A stretch of 64,000 nt of DNA from positions 12,035,501 to 12,099,500 of the forward strand of contig NC_132975.1 of NCBI RefSeq assembly GCF_047496725.1. The letters are read 5' to 3'. Position 1 is the stretch's first letter. The number at the start of each line of letters is the position of its first letter. Below, piece after piece: positions 1 to 11,370 of this stretch. The translations under genes and the position numbers were made by a program. The notes below the pieces were generated by a model. The model saw only the letters and a list, made by a program, of their open reading frames with translations. It did no database searches and was not told the DNA's origin. This DNA is from Anoplolepis gracilipes (Eukaryota > Arthropoda > Insecta > Hymenoptera > Formicidae).

Positions 1-193
1 TATTGTTACAATTGATATTTTTGCGCGCGCTATTATTATTTCTTATTCCCTTATTAAATAATAGCTCTATTATATCGTTCAGTGTAATCAATACAATTAA
101 TTCTCTTGTTTATTAATTTTCTGATAAGCAAAATAATCAATATTTCATGAATCGGTGTGTTTCCTCCATTAGAGATTATTTGAATATAAAAAT

Positions 194-226
<33 letters not shown>

Positions 227-1189
227 CGCAATAGATTGATGGATATTTAATTTTAATTAAAGTGATTAATTTTAATAAGGACTTAATGTGAAAGAAAGTG
301 ATAGTGATCGCGTAAATTTATACGATATATCGACTTGGGAATTCAAAAAATTCAATAGCGTATAATAATCTAACGAATTAGTTATTTCCTCATAAAGACT
401 TATAATTCTGTATTGTTGATGTATGTAAAAAAAAGTGGTATTTTTTTCGTGGATTGCAAATTCAATAATGTTTTAAGCGGATATTTTATCGAGAATAAAT
501 ATTGATATTGCATTAAATTGTTTTTAAGTACGATATATATTTCATGAAAGCATGTTCGCTCTTTCTGGTTGCACAAACGAGTAAACCTGAGAGTATGCGC
601 GATTAGCATATATAGCCGCGCACATTGGATACACCGTGAAGCGTATGCACACGCATGCATATGCATCGCATAGACCGGAATTAGCCTGAAATGTTTAATT
701 GAACGAGCATCATCGACGCGCAAGTCTGTTCGGCGTCGCGATTGATGTATTACACAAACATAGTGCTTACCAAATCGGTGCCCGCCTTAATAATATTAGC
801 TGTACAAGCAACGATGGCGAGATAGCGCATTGCCCAATTACTCTTTTGATGGTGGTTGAATGTTTACCCGATAATTGTAATATATGCAACAAAAATATTT
901 AACATTACGCATATATTTAATTTGCGCTTCGTAAATTGTCAATTAATCGAATTATCTTGCCAATTTTAGTTACATAAAATGTGCGATAAAATTGAAAATG
1001 GTCATCGGGAATGTTTTATATGAAAATACATTTTATTCATTACAATATATTCTTTCTTGCAATATCGTAGAGAAAACGCATTTCACACACGATCCATACA
1101 CACGCGTATACGCACAGAGACGTGCGCGAGAGCGAACGAGAGGAGAAATTGGAGGAAGGGAAGGAGAGGAAGGAGGGGAAAAAGCAAAA
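1..1189. other. AT-rich non-coding DNA
   Basis: No gene is supported here. The sequence is AT-rich with a (GA) tract at 203-226. A small CpG- and GCAT-rich pocket at about 570-740 has alternating purine-pyrimidine character at 640-672. The open frames present are short, on both strands and of no recognisable family. Confidence 0.7.
203..226. repeat. (GA)n microsatellite
   Basis: Twelve uninterrupted AG units preceded by interrupted GA-rich sequence from 194. Confidence 0.95.
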
Positions 1190-1197
1190 ATACCTAC

Positions 1198-1227
1198 CTG
1201 GCCCATGATGAATGTTCCGACACCCAT
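1198..1227 (-). CDS. candidate first coding exon (10 codons)
   Basis: Read on the minus strand, an ATG at 1227-1225 opens a frame encoding MGVGTFIMGQ. It ends exactly at a CAG|GTAGGTA splice donor, with the GT at 1197-1196. The donor is close to consensus and the exon ends in phase 0. The sequence 5' of the ATG (about 1228-1430 on the plus strand) is CpG-rich and contains a short upstream frame, as a 5' untranslated leader might. Reading through the donor quickly enters low-complexity sequence. The encoded peptide is hydrophobic and could begin a signal anchor. I do not recognise the protein, and no partner exon was found in the window. A chance donor is the main alternative. Confidence 0.22.
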
Positions 1228-1484
1228 CACGGCGCAACGACATCACAGCGCGTCCCTCAAAACAGAGCTACAATGCGGCCTCTCGTAGCCATTATGCTAA
1301 AATGCAATCTCCTGATAACCGCAGCCGCGCCATCGCGGGGCTTAATCTCACCTATCTGTACAGCCGTCGGGGAACGGAAACAAAATGGGAATGAGAGACC
1401 GGTCTGCCTGGCCGGGTGATTCGGGATAAAGAGAGCGACATTGGGGATGCAGAAGGGAGGGTGACTAGATAGAGACGGAGAGAA

Positions 1485-1531
<47 letters not shown>

Positions 1532-1620
1532 GAGCGCGGACAATGGTGGCGGAGACTGGAGAGATACGAAAAGAAATAAATTCCGCAATCGATAAGCGTC
1601 CGGTTAAACGTCAAAGCGCA
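1228..1620. other. CpG-rich pocket, possible promoter or enhancer
   Basis: A GC-rich, high-complexity stretch in AT-rich surroundings. It has features such as CTGATAACCGCAG (about 1310-1323) and an ATGGCTACG motif on the minus strand. It directly precedes the candidate minus-strand first exon and ends in a (GA) tract. The regulatory role is inferred from composition and position only. Confidence 0.3.
1493..1527. repeat. (GA)n microsatellite
   Basis: About 17 GA units, preceded by interrupted AGAT/GA sequence from 1470. Serine/leucine-rich and arginine/glutamate-rich open frames over it are artefacts of the repeat. Confidence 0.95.
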
Positions 1621-1814
1621 CCGGTGTGGGTAGACGAGGCACTTTCGATCCTTGACAAAAAACACAATCGCCGATATCCAGGGGATATAAAGCTCGCTCG
1701 CTTTGCCTCCCTTTTTCGAGCTCGCCCGCATCTTTTTTCTTTCCGGCGGAAAGTCGAGTCGATGTCGGAGTACACGTTGTAATGCCCGCGATCTCTTTGG
1801 ACTCGTTTCTCATT

Positions 1815-1816
<2 letters not shown>

Positions 1817-1847
<31 letters not shown>

Positions 1848-1858
1848 TCTCTTTCTCT
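1817..1858. repeat. (CT)n microsatellite, interrupted
   Basis: A CT-dominated tract with TTCTCT interruptions on the plus strand. Confidence 0.95.
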
Positions 1859-3564
1859 GCATAGTGGATGGGCTCCACAATTTCACTACATTGCCGATGG
1901 AGATATCCGGGCAAAAATTATTTCCGACTACTTGAAGAATTGCAACGTTCCAAATTTCCGTTAAAATGTTAAGTATTACGTAGTGAATCGTTTTCCACGA
2001 TTAACACAAGATCGTTGTACGAATTTATTTATCTTTTCGTCTTTCTTATATATATTTCGTAAATTTAGTCAAAATAGCAGCAGATATGTAGAACACACAT
2101 GTGCGCACATTTTTTATTTCATTTTTCCACATTTAACGTTTTAAATTTAAATTCACCGAGATTCAAATTTATTTAGGGAGTTCAAAATAAATGTGCCTCA
2201 TGCGTATAGTTTATTTAAAAGTAATGCAAGTCAAATGCCGAAACGAAATGGTTTTATTCTATTCGAACATAAATGCAGTCATTTGATAATACATGAATAT
2301 GTCAAATGTCGATATTGTCAAACGTTCCATTCATGTATGCAGTATGACTTATTGTTAGTTGTCAACGTACAAATGGCTTATGTTAGATAAACCTCAAAGT
2401 ATAATTCGACGCGTAAATTAATTTTAATAAAAATGTTAGAGTTTAAAGCATAATTACGACTTCTTATGTAAGTTTTATTTAGATTTTTCATTTTTATTTT
2501 CGTTGAAATGAATGTTGATATATCGACATCATGAAGCGTAATTCGCTTAACGATTGGCAACCGATCCTCACCGATTGCCACGACTTAATCAGTGAAGAGA
2601 AGAAATATTCCCCTAGTGGTAGCAAAACCGTTCGGCGTTTAGCTCTCTTCCGGGGAGCATTCGGAAAGTTTAGATACCTCTTCAGGATCCTCTTCCAGGC
2701 GAGCGAATAAGCAGGCATTAAAGGCTTAGACCGCAGATCGAATTGGAAGTATCTACGTAACGTTCCTGCACCTTTCCTTACCATCCTCCTCTTCCTGCAA
2801 TTTCATTCTTTCCTTCTCTCTCTACCTCTTCTCTTGTTCGCTCCATTTCTTCGCCATTGCTCTGCAACGAGCAAGCAGGTACGATCGCGCCAGTGTAGGT
2901 GCGGTATCGAGAATCGTCGAGATCCACAGAGCAAAGATCCAGGAGGGAGCTGTGCTAAAGAATCGTGCGATTTAGTTCGGATTTTGCCAGCGAGATACTC
3001 GCCTCGTGACCAGGTCCGACTTGCTTGTTACGGCTACGGTTCTCTCTTGGTTTTTTCCAAGTCGTGAATAATGTATCGTAATGCGGTGATAGGTAATCGC
3101 ACCGCATCTGGTCGAGGCCGCGCGGAATTATGCTCTCGCGTTGATCAGAGCAAGCGATGCTTGCTTTTCCATGATACGGTTTAGAACATGTCCGTTTCCT
3201 GTCCAACATTTTGCGTGTATATACGAACAATAGCGCTTTCACGTGCAAGCGTACGCTTGAATAAGTAACAACAATCATAATCTCTGATTGTATATTTATA
3301 CTGTAGACGGACATTATTCTCTCATTTTCGTATTAGATAAACATTCTATTATTCTATTATTATCATTGTGATTCTAATATATCTTCAGAATCTGAGGGTG
3401 TTAAAACCAAATTTATAATGATTGATTAATTGAAATACAAATAAAAGTAATTAGATCGATAAATATTATATCTTTTGTAATATGATTAACATTTTTAACA
3501 TACAACACAAATGTACATGGAGCATATAATATTTATTGTCGCGTTTTAATATAATGCATATATA

Positions 3565-3565
<1 letters not shown>
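1859..3565. other. non-coding, no gene seen
   Basis: AT-rich with a GC-richer island at about 2530-3180. Within it, 2534-2548 forms a short inverted repeat (AAGCG/CGCTT), and 2555-2580 contains TGGCAA and TTGCCA as inverted copies. No exon-like or RNA-gene signal stood out. Confidence 0.6.

Positions 3566-3625
<60 letters not shown>
3566..3625. repeat. compound (TA)n(CA)n microsatellite
   Basis: About 45 bp of TA repeats run directly into about 14 bp of CA repeats. Confidence 0.95.
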
Positions 3626-3713
3626 GCATGTGGCAACAGTATACCATTGTTATGTTGGAAATATTTCAATTTGTCGTTGAAAGCATGAATCTATAATTTC
3701 ATTTTATTGCGTT

Positions 3714-3763
3714 ATTCTCTCTTTATCTCTCTCCCTCTCTCCCTCTCTCTCTTTCTCTCTCTT
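3714..3763. repeat. (CT)n microsatellite, interrupted
   Basis: A CT tract interrupted by CCCTCT and TTTCT, about 70 bp upstream of the candidate exon at 3836. It adds to the pyrimidine-rich upstream sequence but is too far away to be the splice tract itself. Confidence 0.95.
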
Positions 3764-3835
3764 GTCTATGATAATTCCAACATTTTTGTCGACATTTTTG
3801 AGATTAATACGGACTTTTTTGTATTTTTTTCTCAG

Positions 3836-3895
3836 CGTCACCGAGTCACCACGAAACAATCCAAGTTGAATTTCGACATTTCCAGAGCGCGTTCG
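3836..3895 (+). CDS. candidate 60-nt internal exon
   Basis: The segment is preceded by a strong acceptor: a T-rich tract (about 3815-3831) ending CTCAG at 3831-3835. It is followed at once by a consensus donor GTGAGT at 3896-3901. At 60 nt it preserves frame. It is markedly richer in G and C than its flanks. Two of the three frames are open: one begins RHRVTTKQ and ends SRARS, the other begins SPSHHETI. I do not recognise either peptide. If real, it would be a small, perhaps alternative, exon inside a very long intron. Because AG...GT pairs arise by chance in 64 kb, this remains a candidate. Confidence 0.35.
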
Positions 3896-4034
3896 GTGAG
3901 TTGACATTTATTTGGCATAATTAATATGTCCATTAGTCTTAAATGCGCAGTTTTAAAATATAGAGTTATTTTGATTAATGATGTAACATTATATACATAT
4001 GTAATGATAAGTCCCATAAAAAAAATTAAAAGAA

Positions 4035-4078
4035 TTTTACTTTTATTAAATTAAAATGGCTTTACTTTTATTAAATTT
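4035..4078. repeat. short tandem duplication, about 25-bp period
   Basis: The phrase TTTACTTTTATTAAATT occurs at about 4036 and again at about 4061 in an AT-rich stretch, which looks like a single local duplication. Confidence 0.7.
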
Positions 4079-4629
4079 TACTGAATGTTATTTGCTTATG
4101 CAATCTTTCGAGTTTTTAATATCAAGCATTTAAAGATTTAAGTTCAAGAGTATGAATTTTTTTTTCTTTATTATAATTCGAAAACTATTGATGTTTTGAC
4201 ATCACATTGTTACGAAAAATTATTTCATTTTTCCACGAGAAATATCGTTCTGTTCGCCAAGCATTTCGAATAGAACTCTTGTTGTTCGATGCGTTTTAAA
4301 ACCTCTCTCTGTGATTACATTTCGCGATATTCTCCTTCCGTGTAAGAAGCGAGCTTAAAAATCGGAGTCGAGTTTAAAATCACGACCTATAATATCTATA
4401 TATATATATAAAAGCTCGGCCTGTCGTGACAAGAAGCGAGAACGTAGGAATGGCTGAGGTTAAGTATCGTGGATCGTCAAGCTACTCGACCGACTTCGTT
4501 CCCCAAAGATGAAAGCCCTCTTAATGGAGTACCATTGTCTGGTTTCGTCCAAGTTTCGTCCCGTAACGTCCCAGGTTCACCCGAGCGATAGTACTCGCCG
4601 TTTTATCGCGTTCGAGATTTCGGGTTCGA

Positions 4630-4770
4630 CCACTGCTTACAAGGTGGTCCGCAAGACAAGAGGACTGCTCGAACCGGTGTAATTAATGGCTTCATCAGTT
4701 CGTCCGCCGACTAATTAATTCGCCGTCTTGGACGTGTGTCACTTTCCCGGAAACTTCCTCTCGACTCTAA
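4630..4770. promoter_or_regulatory. possible homeodomain-site cluster
   Basis: A GC-balanced, high-complexity island contains TAATTAAT at 4680-4687 and TAATTAATT at 4712-4720, both homeodomain-type cores. The island (about 4400-4780) is flanked by long AT-rich stretches. Regulatory activity is inferred from motif content only. Confidence 0.2.
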
Positions 4771-4779
4771 TACAAGGGT

Positions 4780-5400
4780 TCGAATATTAATCAGTTAAGA
4801 GAAAAGAAAAGACTTGTATATGTGTTATCGAATACAATGATTAAAACACTCGTGTCAGTAAAGATTTTCTCACGTGCTACGTATTACAAGCTTGATATGC
4901 AACTTAAATATACTGTAAAATAATTTAAAATTACAAGGACGCATACTTTTTTACATTTTTTACATGGCTTATTATAAATTATTTTTTTTTTGTTTACATT
5001 TGAAATCAAGCCTTTATAAAGTATTTTAGAATCTTTATATACCTTAAATCTTTTTTCGATAATTTAAAATTGAGCTTTTTTTTGAAAAAAAAAGATATAT
5101 ATATAGTATATATATATATATATATATTTGATATTAAATGCATAATAAAAATTAACAAAAAATATCCTCTATGTGATATTTATCATAACATATTGGAATT
5201 TAAAAAAGATTTTCATAAATTAATCGTTTGATGATGCTTTCACGAGTAAAACAACCACGGCATTATTTAATCGCGTAATTATTAATTGGTTAGATGTTTC
5301 AATATAAAACGAAAAATATCGAGCATATGTCAGTACAGAATTCACGCGAGGCGATAATTTGCGAAACTCATTAGCACGTTATCAATCCAATTTAAAATTT
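4780..5400. other. AT-rich non-coding DNA
   Basis: No gene is seen. It includes T-rich and A-rich runs and a TA tract at about 5097-5128. Confidence 0.7.
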
Positions 5401-5490
5401 CTCTCTCTCTCTCTCTCTCTCTCTCATTCACTCACTCACTCACTCACTCACTCACTCACTCACTCACTCACTCACTTACTCACACACTTA

Positions 5491-5542
<52 letters not shown>
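5401..5542. repeat. compound microsatellite (CT)n-(CACT)n-(CA)n
   Basis: (CT)n at 5401-5425 passes into (CACT)n at about 5430-5480. After a short interrupted stretch comes (CA)n at 5493-5542. The gradual change of unit is consistent with stepwise mutation of one ancestral tract. Confidence 0.97.
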
Positions 5543-5545
<3 letters not shown>

Positions 5546-5662
5546 TCACTAAATTTCCCAATGCTAAGCATATGCGTTATTATGCATTATGCATATGTTT
5601 CTAGTCGTGCTTCAATGCACCATTACATCCTAACGACCATGATTCACAAAGATACCCATCTC

Positions 5663-5670
5663 AGAGAGGA

Positions 5671-5702
<32 letters not shown>

Positions 5703-5725
5703 GGAGGGAGAGAAAGCGAGAGGAG
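5663..5725. repeat. (GA)n microsatellite, interrupted
   Basis: GA repeats with AAAG and GGGA interruptions. Together with the CT-started tract at 5401 it makes this 330-bp stretch unusually repeat-dense. Confidence 0.95.
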
Positions 5726-6640
5726 ATATATCTAAGAGCTACGAAAATTAGAAGCGAAAATGAAATTTGAAGAAAACATTAGTTATTCCAATCTTAAATA
5801 TCGATCTATTTTATAATCACTAAGAATTGAATTTTAAAGATATAAATAAAAAATGAAATCATATTCTTGAGAATTAATTTCAAGTCGATTTTCTTAAAAG
5901 CATACAATCTTTTTTTTAATATTTATAATATTGAAAATTTAACACAACACACACAATTGTGGAAAATTAATGTGTAGCAAAATTACCGAGATAAAAAGAA
6001 ATCGAAAATAAAGTGCGCGACTATCAATATATATTTTTGCATATATATTATCGAGCTTTACTAAAATTCTGATCCCTTTGGGGAACCGTCGCCTATGCTT
6101 GATCCTTAAATTTATCATCGTTCGTTCCGCCTTCTCGGACGTATGTCAATATCATATTTTTTAGATACGTTCAAGGTAAAATCGCGGCGTGTGTTAAAGG
6201 AAAATCCACCGTTTTCCTGAAATGAGACGGGGGCCGAGAATGATTCGACAAAGTGGAAAAGGGGATCAACGAGAGGAAGGGAGGAGGGGAAGTTACTTGG
6301 GAAGGTTACGATAATCCGTCGAGCTCATCGTGTAATTTCCCATAAGGCGGAGGCTTGTACTTCTCCTTCACCCAAACTTTGGGTAAAGTATATTTTGCCA
6401 CCCTCAGTGTCTACGTCGATTCCTCTATCTCCCTCACTCCTGCTTTTCTTCTCATCATTTACATCCTCTCGAACTTGTATGACGGGCAACAACAATTTTC
6501 ATTTTTTATGTCTTAATCTTTTTTCTTTCGTTTTAATTTAGTGTTTTATTACAAGCCTTTTGCATTTTTTCCCACTTGATTTTAATGTATGTATTTTTTA
6601 TTAATTTATTTTTCAACGTCCTTTCTCATTTTGTGCCTGT
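5726..6640. other. non-coding, no gene seen
   Basis: AT-rich to about 6060. It is then mixed, with a purine-rich patch at about 6225-6295 and a pyrimidine-rich patch at about 6415-6475. No supported gene. Confidence 0.65.
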
Positions 6641-6860
6641 CTCATCAGGATGAGTTTCGAGCGGTGCAGTTTTGCGCGTGTCGCGAGGCTTAATTAGGCT
6701 AATGGATATCCGTAATTGATGCAACGAGACTGTCCACTCGAGTGCTGAATTACGCCTGCCACCAGCCCCGCCGCGCCGTGATATAATTCGTCCTCTCGGC
6801 GCGAACCCCGTCTGGTCTAGTGAATTTTTCGGCCACGCGCGGCAGTAATCTTAGGCTGCG
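6640..6860. promoter_or_regulatory. possible enhancer with homeodomain-type sites
   Basis: A CpG-containing, repeat-free island carries TAATTAG (6691-6697), CTAATGGAT (about 6699-6707) and GTAATTGATG (about 6712-6721) within 31 bp, followed by a GC-rich segment. Clustered homeodomain-type cores are typical of insect developmental enhancers, but nothing shows this one is active. Confidence 0.25.
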
Positions 6861-8150
6861 TTATATTCAGAATTTATCTTGTCTTGTGAGTTAAAAAAGT
6901 TGCATACAATATAATGAGAGAAAAAAAAACAATTTCTATCGTGGATCGAACCTAGAAAGTAATGTCGACAATTAAAAAATATAAAGCGTTAAAAGAAAGA
7001 AGGTAAATAATCTTGAGATCCTTCGAATTCTTTAATCTTTAATCTTTCTCATAGTTATACGAAAGTGGAATAATTTGGAATATTAATTAATCTTCTTACA
7101 ATTTTCCGTAGGACGTAATATGCAAAATGAAATACTGAAATAACAATCCTAGCGAACTTTAGCAAGGAAACTCTATATCGAAAGATTCTATAGTCTCAAA
7201 AACTCGTATTAAGATTCGCGACAACGGGAAGAGATTAAGATTAACGAGTCTACAATACGCGAGTGGAATGGAGCGGAATGGAAAAATATCAACGTTGAAG
7301 CGATATTTTTATGTCGATTATCGCATTAATAACGCGCGAGAGATAACGTCGCTCGTTTTACGTTTCTCATCTCTTTTTCTGACAGCGGACACGAGCGCGT
7401 AAAAATTGCGATGCATTTCTCTTTGCTACGGCCTTCAGTGCGAAACCGCCAGCGTTGCGAAAACGCGCGGTCTGAAATATTAAACCGCGCTAAAAGCCTA
7501 AAGTTAAACATCGCGCCCGATTAATTACAAAAACATGACCGCGGGCGTAGAAGCGTCCGAGTCGTGGCCGCTTCTCGGTATCTCTACGTTGCGTATTTTT
7601 CGTGCGAGAGCTTTGCCTTCCGTTTCCGTCGACATATCGTGCCGGCGAAGGTCGGCAGCGGAAGAGTGGGAATAGGACGCGAGAGAATAGGACAGAACGC
7701 GACAGGACACGGGACGACGCTGTATTCGGTTTCGCGAAATGCAACGGAGGTACATTAAAGCGCGCGTTCCTTTGGTCAGGAATATAATAGAATTTCCCGA
7801 GAAGAGGAAACATGGAGAAGATTACAGCTGACCGCTAGTCTAAGAGAACAAGCTCGTCCTTTATCCTGATTCAGGATTTAATTAGAGGATCGCCTTTGAT
7901 CGAATATCTATTCGAAGAAAATATCAATGTTGATTGTTACTTCTGGAAATCATAGATTTTTATAAACTTTTATAAAGTCAGTATTAATTAAAATATTACA
8001 GACATCGACATTAGATCTCTTTTCATCAAAAGAAATATTCTTCTAGATTTTCTAGCAAAATTAAGTTTTATCACACGTTGAATGCTGATTAAATATAATT
8101 TCATTTTAATCGAAAGATTATTAACTTTGTCGCAAATGTTACAAGTCGAC
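6861..8150. other. non-coding with GC island at 7300-7810
   Basis: AT-rich DNA surrounds a CpG-rich island. Overlapping open frames occur on both strands of that island, the longest being 107 codons on the minus strand at 7490-7813. None matches a known family and their overlap suggests composition rather than coding. Around 7670-7730 a degenerate GGACGCGA-like unit recurs. Confidence 0.6.
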
Positions 8151-8530
8151 GTCGGTCTGTGGCCGATGTTGCTGAATGTAAAGATACATTTGTAGGTACA
8201 TTTACGCAGTACTGGAACGTGTTTTGTCGAGCGCGATAAAAAGTTGGCGCGGTAGATACGCTCTAATGCCGCTCGCGAGCGGGAGAAATATAATAGAATC
8301 TATGACGCGTAAAGCGCAACCCCTCGTCTTACGGACTGCGCGCGGCGACAGATAAGCGCACTACACCATCACCGTTACCGCCACCGTTTCTCCTATGCAA
8401 CGAATAGGCTAAGTCACTCTCTCGGCGGCACTCGCGAAATCGATAACGAGCCTCGCCCGCCGTCGTCATGCCGAGCAGACCGACGGGCGAGAAACCGCGT
8501 CGTCGAGGTTTCTCGAGACCCGGAATTAAC
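8150..8530. other. CpG-rich island
   Basis: High GC and many CpGs, with a perfect 14-bp palindrome CCGCTCGCGAGCGG at 8269-8282. Flanks on both sides are AT-rich. No coding frame is supported. It may be a regulatory or hypomethylated island. Confidence 0.45.
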
Positions 8531-9400
8531 TATTCTGATTACATAAATTTGCCTCTCTCGTGAAGTGTGAAAGAATAAAAGAAATAAAAAACCAGATTTT
8601 CTCGAAAATTAATCATACATTTGTCCACAGATGTATCGTTGCAATAAAAGTAGATTTTTCAAGAGAGAAAGGCAATTCGAAATATTTATTTTAAAAAAAT
8701 ATTAAACGTAATATTTATATATAAATTTGTATAAATATCTTAATTAATATTTGTCTCTCTATAAATAGTTGTTTAAAAGTACGAAAAATGGAAATAGAAA
8801 AACATTTCTTTATACGAACATGCATGAGTAATGAGGAATGTGCACGCGCAATCGGCACAGCAGAGAAATTATCACAAAGAGGTACACGTGGAAATATAAT
8901 TATAAGAAACTGTGACTATAGAAATATAAAGGAATAAGTCCACAATTTGAGCTTCATAGCTACAATGCGGATATTATCTCGCGTCTTGCAGGACAGGAGC
9001 TTGCCATTAAATGCAATGTAATAGACAAAACAGTCTCCTTAAGAACTCTTATCTTTGCCCGTATTCCACTATTACGAGACGCAAGCATTTGCGGAATTTA
9101 TTTTTAATCGGATCGCTGCCGACGCGACGGAGGGAGAATAAAAAGATCCTCCTATTGGCCGCGCTTTCCCTCCTTCTGCCTGTTATTTTTGCAACGTTCG
9201 AAAATTCCCTGGACTGTACCGCGGTTACCTATCTAACCGATGGGGCATGGGGGATAATGTTCCCTCCCCCTCTCCCTTCCTCCTCCCGAAGTTTTCCAAC
9301 ATTGTTTATCGCGGTTGCCGCGAGAGAATAATCGATTAAGGGAAACCCCCGATCTCGCTCTCTTTTTCTCCATCCCTCCCCCGGAAACTTTCGTCCTTCC
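8531..9400. other. non-coding, no supported gene
   Basis: AT-rich to about 8950, then mixed. A 106-codon plus-strand frame at 9011-9331 contains a hydrophobic run (ILLLAALSLLLPVIF) but has no recognisable family, no splice context and a low-complexity end, so I did not call it a gene. Confidence 0.55.
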
Positions 9401-9620
9401 GGCTAACGCCAAATTACTGGTTTCGCCCGGGCCGCATCTGAATGGAGGCTGACAGCACTTCGCAGCTAACGTGCACTCAACTACTTAATAATGTAACAGT
9501 CAGCCAACCACTATGCGCCCATTATGTTTCCATGCACGTTGCACAAGAACCCAGAGGTAACAGCCTGCCGGTGGTTGTAATATAGGATTCACATCCTGTA
9601 TCGCGTTGCATCGCTGTGTT
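9400..9620. promoter_or_regulatory. possible conserved non-coding element
   Basis: About 220 bp of balanced, repeat-free sequence, with related phrases such as AACGTGCACTC (about 9469) and GCACGTTGCAC (about 9534). It stands out from the low-complexity DNA on both sides. I infer a possible regulatory element from complexity alone. Confidence 0.2.
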
Positions 9621-9702
9621 TGTGTATGGCACCGCATCGAGAGAAGAGAGTTAGAGGGAAAGGGATAAGGGAAGAAACGGGAGAGAAAGAAAGGGATAAA
9701 CA

Positions 9703-9707
9703 GAAAG

Positions 9708-9738
<31 letters not shown>

Positions 9739-9741
9739 GAG
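9703..9741. repeat. (GA)n microsatellite, interrupted
   Basis: GAAAGAGA-type units grading into pure GA. Confidence 0.95.
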
Positions 9742-9933
9742 AAATTTATTATGTTCTAAGATAAATCCTTCAAGAGCAAAAAGCAAAACGCAACTGCTGT
9801 ATACATATACAGAAGTGAGTCGGCAGTTATAAGGTAATAATAGAGAATACAATATGTATCTACATAACAAATAAACGTGTCGGAACAAGAGAATATAAAT
9901 TACAGTTATGATAGAAATTATAAAGACTCAATG

Positions 9934-9936
<3 letters not shown>

Positions 9937-9977
<41 letters not shown>
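9937..9977. repeat. (TA)n microsatellite
   Basis: About 20 uninterrupted AT units. Confidence 0.97.
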
Positions 9978-9980
<3 letters not shown>

Positions 9981-11370
9981 AGAAACACACAAAAGTTATA
10001 TAAATAGTTATGTAAATAGTTGATTTCCTTCTCTTTCTTTTACACGCCCAACACACTTGCGCGCGTATACTGTCATTTATTATGTAATTGAAACTCTATG
10101 TATTATGTAGATTTATATTTAGTCGAAACATTTTCGAAATAGTCTCGAAACATGTTTATTTTTTTAAACCCCTCTTTGTGGAAAACGCAAGAAGCGTAAA
10201 TTCTCTCTGTCTGTAAAGCATTTTCTTTTTTTTTTTTTTTTTTTTTATATGCTTCTTTCTTTCTACTTTTTCTTATCCGCGAATAAGCCAAGTACACAGT
10301 GTTCCGTTCACTTTTCTCAAGCTATTTTTAATCTGTTAAATAATGTGCCGCGATTATTTGCGCAGAGTATTGCACACGGCATACTCGAGCCCCGACGTTT
10401 ACTCCTTCTTAAAACATGCTTTATCAGGTCTTTCCGGCCTTTTTGCAACGTGTACGTGACGTCTCGCGTCTGTCGGCTTTCCTTTGATATCACAGTGTTC
10501 GAGATCTCTTTAATCCAGAAACGCGATATGTTACCTAACAGCGTTTTAAATTTCGTTTAAAAACTTTGGTCAAACGTGACATTGTCAAGAAAACACGACA
10601 GTACGCGGGTTTATAATGTTGTTTAAATTTAATCAACACACCATCTTTTTTACAATTTACTCTTTTATAAAATTTTGTCTACCTAATTCATTATTACTCT
10701 CGACTCTTTATAAATGTCATTTAAATTTTCCATACAGCGCGATTTTAATTTTTAATTTCTGATTTGATAAAACCTGCGAGATTTAGAACGTGAAGTCAAG
10801 CTTCTTAAATAATGCAAGGTAAAGTCGACGTGCTTTTACCTTAGTTATACCTTAATTACGTGTTTGCGGTTAAAGGAGACCAAGGTTGTGCATATAAACA
10901 CTAACGGGAACAGTTGTCACGATAGAAAAGTAGAATAAGACTCTAGATCGCGACCTGAACATGCTAATTTATCCTGATTGCAGTTTCTATACAGACTTTG
11001 GTGTGGTATCGCATTTATTTTTCATCGTGTCGTCTTCGTTTGGATTGAGACATTAACGATGTATACACGGTTGTTACCCGCGAACGATTTTAATATCGAA
11101 TGACCATACAAAGGCTGTTCATCACCGCCTTTTCTGTTAACGTCTAATTCTTTGCCGAACATATATTAGAACTTTTTAGTTATATATTGCATTCTAGCAT
11201 TTTAACAAAATAATATTTGAAACTGAAAAGATTTTAAAGATATATCTTCAAAAATGATATAGCTTTACTTCTAGACAGAAGCTTAGATGAATTTTCCTCG
11301 TAAAATTTAATTTATAATTTGATCATCGAGAGAATTTGATACTGAAGATTACAAATTAGACAGATGAGTA
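9978..11370. other. non-coding, no gene seen
   Basis: AT-rich with a T run of about 21 bases at 10226-10246 and a moderately CpG-rich patch at about 10350-10510. No supported gene. Confidence 0.65.

Noticed and set aside
1352..1886. Serine/leucine-rich and arginine/glutamate-rich frames on both strands
   Set aside because: They are translations of GA/CT microsatellites and have no non-repetitive body.
4560..4660. Possible tRNA B-box (GGGTTCGACC)
   Set aside because: No matching A-box or acceptor stem could be folded around it.
6920..6990. Possible minus-strand tRNA B-box (GGTTCGATCC)
   Set aside because: The upstream sequence on that strand is AT-rich and gives no cloverleaf.
9011..9331. 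106-codon frame with a membrane-segment-like hydrophobic run
   Set aside because: No recognisable family, proline/serine-rich tail from pyrimidine DNA, no splice or promoter context.
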